Positions 1 to 6,305 of a stretch of 6,305 bases of DNA are shown here, in pieces. The notes below the pieces were generated by a model. The model had not been told where the DNA came from, did not search any database, and saw nothing but the letters and a program-made list of their open reading frames with translations. This DNA is from Pseudodesulfovibrio sp. (GTDB lineage: Bacteria > Desulfobacterota > Desulfovibrionia > Desulfovibrionales > Desulfovibrionaceae), in contig JAFLJW010000283.1 of NCBI GenBank assembly GCA_022712815.1, positions 1 to 6,305 of the forward strand, written 5' to 3'. Every line of letters starts with the position of its first letter. Position 1 is the first letter of the stretch. Both the position numbers and the translations under genes were made by a program.

Positions 1-3000
1 AAAAAGAGTTCAAAATACCCCAGCCAATTCTCCGCAGTTTCAGCAGTCAAAAACTGTCGATCATAGTCAAAACGCAAAACCATTCCACCTGGAATATCTT
101 GCGCGAAACAGACAAGATCATAGTTTCTCTCAAAACTCACAGTGCTTAGCGGAACAGCCTGCGCCTCACAACAAAAAGCAATGGTCATAATCTCGCCTTC
201 ACCTTCTCCGCCAAGGGAATCAGGGGCGGCACTCTTCTTTCCTCGCGCATTGAGAACACTTGTGTTCGTCATATAAAGCAAATCCTCAAATTCCGTGTCT
301 TCGTCTATTAAGAATTGGACAGGAGCCGATGCTTCAATATCTATCACAAAATCCTTTTTCAAAAGGACTCGGCTGAGTAATGCCGCAAACGTTGTAAGCA
401 TGACCGCTGAGAGAGTGGTGTTCTTCTTTTCAGCGAACATTCGTATTTTGCGGCTCAATTCATCCTTCAAGTTTTTTTCTGACGTACCTCTGTTTTTTTT
501 CTGCCGAGGAGAATATTCGAATTCCAGAGCTTCGTCAGTGTCCCCCAAAGTCATCAGCTCCAGAATATGCATGAAGTCTTCGGATATTTTGGCCATATCA
601 TCAGGACTAAAGAGGTCCGCGTAATACTCAAGAGCAAAGCTTATTCTGCCGCCTGCGTCACTGCCAAAAACGGATATGTCCGCTTTGCTGGCCGGGTTCC
701 TGAAACGTAACGTCTCAAACAGTTCATTATTTTCAGTGCCGAATTCAAAATTCATATAGGAGATAATGATCTCCGACAAAAGGGTCCGGTCCAGACAAAT
801 GGGAGGCTGCAAGTCTGTCAGCAGGTTATTGAGAATGTAGGACTTATGCCTGAGAGCCTCAAGACTCACCTTTTGGTTGTCCTTTAGGACACTCCTCAGG
901 GATTTTTCACTATTGACGCTGAGCTTCAAGGGAATCAAGGAGGCTAACATGCCAGCCGTATTGAGATGTTCGTTACGGCTGTCCACGGTAATGGCTATGA
1001 CGAAATCTTCGTCGCCTGTGTATTTGTGGACAAGAATACTCCAGGCGGAAAGCACTATATTGTAATTTGTAACCCCCTCTTTGCGGGCCAAATCCTTGAT
1101 GCCTGACACAAGTTTCGGTGACAGTTCAAATTCATGCACGCCCCCGCGATTCGTATGTACCTTGGGTCGTTCATAATCCGAAGGTAAATCCATTTTGGGG
1201 AGGTCACCGTCAAACAGGCTCAGCCAATACTCTTTGTCTTCCTTACTTACGTGGTTGAATTGATACCATGCAAAATCTTTCTGCTGCAATCCGACCGGCT
1301 CAACAGGTTGCTGATGATACAACTTGTAAAGGTCCGCATTGAGCAAGGATATGGTTCTTCCGTCAGCGAGTGCGTGGTGTATATCAAAAAACAATATGAA
1401 CTCGGATTCTTCCACGATCAGGAGCTTTGCTCTGAAAAGCGCACCTTCTTTCACGTCAAAGGGCGTTATGAGCGAATCCTTGGCCGACAAGTCCGAGATA
1501 TGCACTTCTTCCAACGTAAAGCCACCAAACGGATGAATGACCATATTCGGATGCTCTTGATCAAAATCGCAAAACGATGTTCGCAACACCTCATGACGCT
1601 TGATCAGGGCAATGATGGCATCTTCCAACCGCTTCTTGTCCAAATCCTGAGGGAGCTTCAAAAACGCAGGCAGATTGAATCCCGTATGCTCACCGCTGAG
1701 CAATTCCGCATAAAGAATCGACAACTGCTCCCGGCCAACAGGGTACTTTTCACGCTCTGGAGCCGGCTCTATTCTCTGCTTATCGGGCTTTTCTGTTTTG
1801 GCCTCGGCAAGAACACGTTTGATGAAATCACCGAGAGTGTCGCTCTCAAGAAGGTCCATAACACTTGCATCAATCCCGAGAGTCTCGCTGATGCGGCTCA
1901 CGATCCTGGTGCCGGAAATGGAATCTCCCCCAAAATCATAGAAATCGTCTTTGCCAGACAGTTCGGACTCATACCCGAGGCACTCTCTGATAATCTCAAG
2001 AATTTCAGCTTCGGTGGAATCGATGGAATCGGTGGAAGAGATTGTTTGCCCCGCCTCAACTTCAACCTCAGGTTCGGCGATCACTGCGAGTTTGTACCTT
2101 GAAACATTCTCATCAGACATCGCAACAACGACTTGAGCGGCGTCACTGGAGAGCGCTTTTTCAAGAACTCCAAAAGCCTGCTTTGGCACCAAAGAGAATC
2201 TCCCCTCGTCCGCTTGAAAACCGGCGGCCATGCCGACCCCGGACCAGGTATTCCAGCAAATTGAAAGAGCGGGCAGCCCTTTTGATCGACGGTAAAAAGC
2301 AAAGCCGTTCAGATACGCATTGGCTGCGGTATAATCAGTCTGGCCGGGTGCACCGACCAGCGATGTCCTTGATGAAGCCAATACGAAAAAGTTCAAATCA
2401 TCTTTGAGTGTAGCTTCGTGAAGGTTCCATGTTCCCGTGACCTTTGGCGCGATTACATTTTCAAATGTCTCTTGTTTTTTGGTAACAAGGTATCCGTCAC
2501 CCGCGATTCCAGCTGTATGTATGACACCCTTTATGGGACCGATATCTCTTCTGATTGCATCGAGCACGAGTTGGACTCGCGCACTTTCATTGATGTCGCA
2601 ATTGTAGGACACAAAAGGTATTGCTTTGTGTACTGCATAGTTGCGGTGCAACAAAACTATCTGAGCATTGGTTTCAGATCGAATTTGCTCTGCCAGCGTA
2701 AGGGCCATGCCACCAAGACCGCCGGTTATGATTATACAACCGTCCGTACTCATTTTGTTTTCGGAGAAAGTTGAAATCTTTACAAGTTCCTGTAAACAAA
2801 CACTTCCGTCATCTTTTATGAGGTACGGCCCATCAATCAGGCCAAGACTCTCCTTGAGGGTCTGAATCGATGCTGCGTTCAGAGATTTTAGCTCAACATA
2901 TGAGTTTAAGAGAAGCGGCTCTTCCTGCTTCAAGGAAAGCAACATCCCCAGGATAAGGGCATCATCAGGAGTGGTTTCATGGTTTGAGAAGGCCCCGCGA

Positions 3001-6000
3001 CCAACTACCGTTATGTGGAGAGGCTTCTTTATTCGAGCGCGGCAAATCTCCTGCATCTGACTGCTAAACGACCAGTTCGAGCTTTCAGGAGATGGCAGGT
3101 AGATAATATGTATAATCTCAGTGCTGACAATTTCCCGGGCCAGGTCCTTCCAATCATCAACCTGTTCAGACAGTTCCCGATGGAGACAGGAAATTCCTGC
3201 CAGTTCACTATATAATGCACTGTCTTTGCTACCAAGCAGCAGAATCTTTTCATTTTTGCCAGATTCGCATTTCGGCAGGTCCCGCTTCCCCCACTTAACC
3301 TCATAGAGTTCCGGCTCCGATTTTGCTTTTTGCAGGGAGATGAAAACAAGGTCAGTCATCTCAAGCAGGACTCGACCGGACTGATCAGTTATCGTGCAGT
3401 TGGCTGTAATGATGTTTGATTTTTTGTCTGTAATGACAACATGGGCAAAGATGTCAGCGGGCAGAGGATTATACAACCTGATCTGACCACAACGAGCCGG
3501 AACAAAACCGGACTCGTTGTGCAATGCAAGGCTTGCAGCCAAATCCAACATGGCCGGATGCCACTCAAAGGTGTTCAAATCCTGTTTGAATTCGTCAGGC
3601 AAGGAGAGCAGCGAGAGCAACCGATTACCCCCTTCGGAAACCCACAAATTCTCGTGGCAATGCCATCTTTTGCTGACATTTATGAAGGCCTGCTCCCCCT
3701 CTGCTTCAAAGGCGTGCATGGAGTTTCGGATATCTTCAATATCTATTCTGGCAAGCGGCGAACTCTCTTCGATTCGCACTTTCGCACTCGTTGCCAAATT
3801 CCATTCGTCCATTTGAAATTGATGCAACTCTGCGGAGAAACCACCATCTTCTTTTTCGAGGAACAAGGTGGCCATGCTCCCTTTGACAAAACTCACAGGC
3901 TTATGCCAGCGAAGATTTTCGATGATGAGAGTGGATTCTCCAACAGCCTGACAAATGAGATCAATCACCCCCATACCGACCAAGGTGGGAACATCATTCA
4001 AAACATGTTCTGACACAGGCCAAAAATCAGCTCTCCCGATTGCGATGGAATGAGCTGTACCGGTCGGAGTCTTTATCGGTTTTGATACAAAACCGGACTT
4101 GAATTTGGGCCAAAGCGGGCTTCGGTCAAACAGAGTCGCTGGCAAATGAACTCTGTGCAGGGGCCGCTCATCGGGCCAGAGAAGTTTTTGACCACGCAAA
4201 AACTTGTCCGCAGCCTGAACAGCGTCAGCCTCGGTTTTAAGAGAAGCACCGATAACGCCGGAATTGACCGTCCTGCCAATGGTGACAGGGGAGAGAGTTT
4301 CAGACAGTTGATCGAGAAGATCCTGCCTTGAACACGCTATGATAACAGCCCGAACGCCAAGATATTCCCTGCCCGAGATGAGGGTTCCCGCGATGGCATG
4401 CAGGGGCCAATCCTCGTTCCGGGAAACAGCGTCTCCTATCAGGTGGCAATATTCCTTGAGGCCGGGCTCATCGTTTGCGGAGAAAGGAACGCAATACCAA
4501 CTGCCATCATCCAAGGGCATGGCGGATTGGGTATGCTCTTTGACTATGACGTGAGCGTTGATGCCACTCAGCCCGAAAGAGCTTACACCGCATATCCACG
4601 GTTTATCAGCGTGAGGCAGGGCTTCCAGGGAACGAGCAACCGTCACCGGCGAAGCATCGAAATCAATATGCGGATTCGGACTCTCAAAATGGGGCTGAGG
4701 CGGCATCATTCCTTTTTCCAAGCTCACAACGGCTTTGGCCAGTCCCAAAGCACCGGCAGCGGCATCGAGGTGGCCGATATTCCCCTTCACAGAGCCAATG
4801 AGAGCTTTCTTTTTCTGCTCTCCGCCAGCAACGGCAAAAGCTTTGCTCAAGGCTTCCACCTCTACGGGATCTCCGAGAACGGTAGCGGTTCCATGGGCTT
4901 CAAAAAAATCGATATCCGTCAATGAGATGGACCCGTTTCGGGCGGCAAGGGAAATGACATCAGCCTGACCGCTCGGGTTGGGGGCGGCCATGCTGGAAGA
5001 ACGCCCATCCTGATTGATGGCACTGCCTGCAATAATGGCATGAATGGGGTCATTATCCTTTTGGGCCTGCTCAAGCGGTTTCAAGACAAAAACGGCAGCC
5101 CCTTCTCCGGCTCCAACGCCGTCAGCTTCTGCATCAAACGTTCTGGTCTGTCCTGAACTGGCTTCAATGGCAAAGGCCTTCTCGTTTTTGACCGGGAAGT
5201 CGATGGTATGCACTCCGCCAACCAAAGCGATGCAGCTTTCTCCCGTTCTCAGGCTGTGGCAACCGTCGTGGATGGCTTTCAAGACAGAAGAACACGCGGT
5301 ATCAATGGTTGCCGCCGGACCATTCCAGTTCTTGAGATAACTGATTCTGGAGACGATGTTGGAGGGGACGTTGAGCAGATAAATCTGTTCGCCCTGATCG
5401 GGAAATGCTCTGGTAACGGCATCCTGAAATAATCGGCATGGGCTTGCGCCAACAAAGGTTCCGACATTCTTGTTTTCGAGGGCCGCCCCGCCGTACCCGG
5501 CATCATCAAGGGCCTGCAAGGCCACTTCGAGGAAAAGACGCTGGTTTGGATCAAGCAACCGCGCATCGTTGGGCGACATGCCGAATCGCCTGAAATCAAA
5601 GGATGAAATGTCCGATAGATAGGACGCCTCTCGAAGCATGGAAACATCGAACTCAAACCCGACCGCTTCAAAAATCTGCCTTACTTCATTTTGCCTTTTT
5701 TCGGACAACAAAACATTCTTATCAATCCCTTGTGCCAGATCATCCCAGAAACTCTCCGTATCTTCATAATCGCCAAGGCGCACTGCCATGCCGATTATGG
5801 CAATCGGTCCATTGCTCCCGGTCTCTTGATAACCGACCACATCGTCAGGCTTGATTTGCTTGATATATTCAGACTGCTTCCTGATTGTGGACTCAGAGAA
5901 GAGACTGGCAAGTGTGAAAATATCTTCCCATCTGAAATCCAGCAATTTGTGCAATTTCACAAGCAACAAGGAATTTCCACCCACCTCGAAAAATCCCTGA

Positions 6001-6305
6001 TCAATATCGGGCGTATCAATTTCAGGCATGACCTCCAGCCAAATATCTCTAATCTCTTCTTGCAGAGCTGTTATGTCACCCTCTTCAATTCCACCGGTTG
6101 ACAACAGTTTTCTTCCCTTCAACTGTTTGCGATCCACTTTGCCGGACGGACTCAGCGGGATTTCATCGACTTCATGGAACACTGCCGGGCACATATAGTC
6201 CGGCAAAATGGTTGCCAGCTCTCCACGGATTTCCGAGAATGATAAAATACCATTTTCAGATGGAAGCAAAAAGGCTTCCAGAGAATCTAATTCTCCGATA
6301 TTGCA
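1..6305 (-). CDS. Hybrid NRPS / trans-AT-type PKS megasynthase, internal fragment (both ends outside window)
   Basis: One frame stays open for 2101 codons (bases 6305 down to 3; bases 2-1 begin the next codon). Residue numbers here count from base 6305, so residue i ends at base 6306-3i. Domain order is A (C-terminal end, 1-67), PCP (78-148), KS (166-590), AT-less linker (591-738), DH (750-992), KR with its structural half (995-1400), PCP (1430-1502), C (1519-1922) and a partial second C-lobe (1926-2101, continuing). It is a cytosolic assembly-line enzyme that inserts one malonyl-derived unit between two amino acids. There is no signal peptide, membrane segment, thioesterase, enoylreductase, methyltransferase or GHSxG acyltransferase motif in the window. 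Neither end of the gene is visible, so start, promoter and operon context cannot be judged. The frame and overall class are certain from the motifs; the product is unknown. Confidence 0.97.
3..530 (-). other. Partial second condensation-like region: C-terminal lobe only, no HHxxxDG lobe (runs off window)
   Basis: Residues 1926-2101 follow the complete C domain directly, with no A domain between. They align by eye with the second half of that same domain. EYSPRQ...NRG (1930-1940) matches DYERPK...NRG (1710-1721). The helix ending in AEKKNTT plus ALLSRVLLKKDFVIDI (1975-1990) matches ARKEGVT plus the strand EDFVIAI. NYDLVCF...RFDYDRQFLTAET (2061-2090) matches KADISVF...ALEYYADLFSPDD. The spacing from the DFVI strand to the xDLxxF strand is about 30 residues shorter than in the full C. 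There is no N-terminal lobe and no HHxxxDG, so it cannot be an ordinary condensation catalyst. It may be a structural platform for the next A domain, or a scar of module deletion or fusion. Confidence 0.78.
471..500 (-). other. Two in-frame A_AAA_AAC slippery heptamers at the C / C-lobe junction
   Basis: The coding strand has A8 (bases 500-493) followed by C, and A7 (478-472) followed by C. Both are phased so that codons AAA AAC follow an A, the X_XXY_YYZ pattern of -1 slippery sites (QKKN at residues 1935-1938, EKN at 1943-1945). A -1 shift at either run meets TGA at bases 462-460. Loss of one A from the first run meets a TGA just after the second run. Either event would end the protein after the complete C domain. 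No stem-loop or internal Shine-Dalgarno stimulator was recognised, so function is unproven and a chance occurrence in Lys/Asn codons is possible. Confidence 0.4.
540..1751 (-). other. Condensation (C) domain, complete
   Basis: Residues 1519-1922 form a full NRPS condensation domain. C1 is YPVGREQLSILYAE (1521-1534) and C2 is RHEVLRTSF (1570-1578). C3 is the catalytic HHALADG (1643-1649, bases 1359-1379), with the general-base histidine H1644 and structural D1648 present. A YWLSLFDG segment (1693-1700) and the inter-lobe LPSDYERPK stretch (1707-1715) follow, and the C-terminal lobe closes at ALEYYADLFSPDDM (1891-1904). In place of the common FVNTLPLR segment it has AGMLASLIPLKL (1784-1795). 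It would join the polyketide-extended acyl chain on carrier 2 to the amino group of an amino acid activated further downstream. The D/L subtype cannot be assigned by eye. Confidence 0.95.
1800..2018 (-). other. Carrier domain 2 (ACP/PCP) of the PKS module
   Basis: Residues 1430-1502 are a carrier domain with FYDFGGDSISGTRIVSRI (1455-1472). The phosphopantetheine serine is residue 1462 (bases 1920-1922). The GGDSI form is the one usually seen just before a condensation domain, which is what follows. It would hold the malonyl extender, then the reduced polyketide intermediate, and donate it to the C domain. The preceding linker (about 1401-1429) is acidic and low in complexity. Confidence 0.94.
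2013..2039 (-). repeat. Three imperfect 9-bp tandem units in the KR-carrier linker
   Basis: On the plus strand the units are GGTGGAATC, GATGGAATC and GGTGGAAGA. In the coding frame they give the tripeptides SST, DSI and DST (residues 1423-1431). The repeat keeps the frame and falls in an interdomain linker, where length changes are tolerated. It is likely a small slippage expansion without function of its own. Confidence 0.75.
2106..3323 (-). other. Ketoreductase (KR): structural subdomain plus catalytic subdomain, B-type signature
   Basis: Residues 995-1185 are the degenerate structural half and 1186-1400 the NADPH-binding catalytic half of a PKS ketoreductase. The nucleotide motif is TGGLGGMA (1194-1201, bases 2703-2726), with Ala in place of the last Gly. 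The catalytic set has the family spacing: K1288 (APKVTG), S1312 (ASSRTS), Y1325 (GQTDY) and N1329 (AAN). The position equal to the third residue of the B-type LDD motif is Asp (D1270 in AGIAGDGYL), and there is no Trp eight residues before the Tyr (Val there). This favours B-type stereochemistry, a D-configured beta-hydroxyl. Between R1221 and D1237 only 15 residues occur, where about 28-30 are usual, so a helix of the Rossmann fold seems shortened. It is probably active. Confidence 0.9.
3330..4058 (-). other. Dehydratase (DH) fold domain with non-canonical motifs
   Basis: Residues 750-992 match a double-hotdog PKS dehydratase in position (after KS and linker, before KR) and in landmarks. These are FWPVSEHVLNDVPTLVG in the first hotdog, the strand IIENLRWHKPVSF (794-806), and FEWHPAMLDLAASLA (913-927) in the second hotdog. 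The catalytic histidine (H767) and aspartate (D921, HPAMLD) are retained. The first motif, normally HxxxGxxxxP, has Asp 771 for Gly and Val 776 for Pro. The second, normally DxxxQ or DxxxH, has Ser 925. The usual YGP element is not recognisable; SKRWHCHENLW (878-888) appears near its expected place. The dehydration step may be slow, altered or lost. A pyran-forming or double-bond-shifting relative is an alternative, but that assignment would need a phylogeny. Confidence 0.82.
4092..4535 (-). other. KS-flanking linker without acyltransferase (trans-AT style docking region)
   Basis: Residues 591-738 lie between the KS and DH, about 150 residues where a cis-AT module would hold a roughly 300-residue acyltransferase. 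No GHSxG serine motif or downstream AT histidine motif is present. The segment begins like the usual post-KS sequence (VPFSANDEPGLKEYCHLIGD, 606-625), continues with a TLISGREYLGVRAVII stretch (641-656), and ends with the conserved wrap-back linker FLRGQKLLWPDERPLHRVHL (702-721) leading to PATLFDRSPLWP. In trans-AT synthases such a remnant (flanking or AT-docking subdomain) remains after AT loss. I infer that malonyl is supplied by a separate acyltransferase encoded elsewhere in the cluster. Confidence 0.85.
4536..5810 (-). other. Ketosynthase (KS) domain, catalytically complete
   Basis: Residues 166-590 are a full-length beta-ketoacyl synthase. It opens with PIAIIGMAVRLGDYEDTESF and contains the FGMSP...LLDPNQRLFLE segment (241-260). 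The catalytic triad is present: nucleophile C338 in DTACSS (bases 5292-5294), H471 in EAHGTAT (4893-4895) and H512 in KGNIGH (4770-4772). The domain ends with GVSSFGLSGINAHVIV (573-588). It would accept the aminoacyl or peptidyl chain from carrier 1 and perform decarboxylative condensation with a malonyl-type extender on carrier 2. Small departures from consensus are HGTAT instead of HGTGT, and SGINAHV instead of SGTNAHV. Neither removes a catalytic residue, so it is probably an active elongating KS. Confidence 0.96.
5862..6074 (-). other. Peptidyl carrier domain 1 (PCP), upstream of the KS
   Basis: Residues 78-148 form a four-helix carrier domain. The phosphopantetheine attachment motif is FFEVGGNSLLLVKLH (105-119), with the modified serine at residue 112 (bases 5970-5972). 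Asn replaces the Asp or His usual before this serine (GGDSL, GGHSL); from family knowledge the GGNSL form is common in carriers that hand an aminoacyl chain to a ketosynthase, which matches the next domain. About 17 residues of linker separate it from the KS. It should carry the amino acid loaded by the preceding A domain. Confidence 0.93.
6105..6305 (-). other. Adenylation (A) domain, C-terminal subdomain end
   Basis: Residues 1-67 are the tail of an amino-acid adenylation domain, which activates an amino acid with ATP and loads it on the carrier that follows. The A9-type motif is seen as LPDYMCP (34-40). The A10 motif PLSPSGKVDRK (50-60) carries the lysine (K56) that in this family contacts the adenylate. 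The selectivity-determining pocket (A4-A5) lies above base 6305, so the substrate cannot be predicted here. It is intact as far as it is seen. Confidence 0.93.

Noticed and set aside
1251..2102. Plus-strand open frame of 283 codons opposite carrier 2 and the C domain
   Set aside because: It is antisense to well-defined carrier and C motifs, has no recognisable domain, and its composition follows the complement of the real frame.
3029..3349. Minus-strand ORF of 106 codons in a second frame within the KR structural half
   Set aside because: It overlaps the continuous main frame in another phase and has no recognisable motif. The main frame carries coherent KR sequence on both sides, so no frameshift is needed.
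3441..4013. Plus-strand open frame of 190 codons opposite the DH
   Set aside because: It is a shadow of the minus-strand DH coding sequence and shows no family motif.
4092..4535. A hidden acyltransferase domain between KS and DH
   Set aside because: The stretch is only about 150 residues, has no GHSxG, and matches KS-flanking linker sequence instead.
4902..4908. T7 run on the coding strand in the KS as a possible slippage site
   Set aside because: It sits inside the conserved IDFFEAHGT segment and is explained by Phe-Phe codons. No alternative product or junction makes slippage there meaningful.
5279..5671. Minus-strand ORF of 130 codons in a second frame within the KS
   Set aside because: The main frame in the same stretch encodes the KS active-site cysteine region without interruption, so this is an out-of-frame shadow.

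Overview
The whole window lies inside one gene. Read on the minus strand, a single reading frame runs from base 6305 to base 3 without a stop: 2101 sense codons, with no start or stop codon of its own in view. The encoded protein is an internal piece of a giant hybrid non-ribosomal peptide synthetase / polyketide synthase (NRPS/PKS). All shorter ORFs, including the plus-strand ones of up to 283 codons, are shadows of this frame. There is no intergenic DNA, RNA gene, mobile element or CRISPR array.

In the direction of translation (high to low coordinates) the domain order is: C-terminal end of an adenylation (A) domain; peptidyl carrier (PCP, GGNSL); ketosynthase (KS, DTACSS); a KS-flanking linker with no acyltransferase; a dehydratase-fold domain (DH) with eroded motifs; a ketoreductase (KR) with a complete catalytic set; a second carrier (GGDSI); a full condensation domain (C, HHALADG); and then, with no A domain between, a second partial C-like region matching only the C-terminal lobe of a condensation domain. 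That region runs off the window.

An amino acid loaded by the upstream A domain onto the first carrier would be extended by one malonyl unit on the KS. The missing AT implies a free-standing, trans-acting acyltransferase. The KR would then reduce the beta-keto group, and the DH might dehydrate it. The C domain would condense the product with an amino acid activated downstream. The expected building block is a gamma-amino-beta-hydroxy acid (statine-like), or its alpha,beta-unsaturated form if the DH works.

The two oddest things sit together near the low-coordinate end: the duplicated C-lobe, and two in-frame A_AAA_AAC runs exactly at the C/C-lobe junction, where both alternative frames reach a stop within about a dozen codons.

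Organism: a bacterium with a secondary-metabolite cluster. Sampled lines range from about 35% to 58% GC, and the codon use (including AGA, AGG and ATA) is not strongly biased. A Gram-negative or Paenibacillus-like host of moderate GC is possible, but the taxon cannot be fixed from this sequence. No gene symbol is assigned because no named pathway was recognised.
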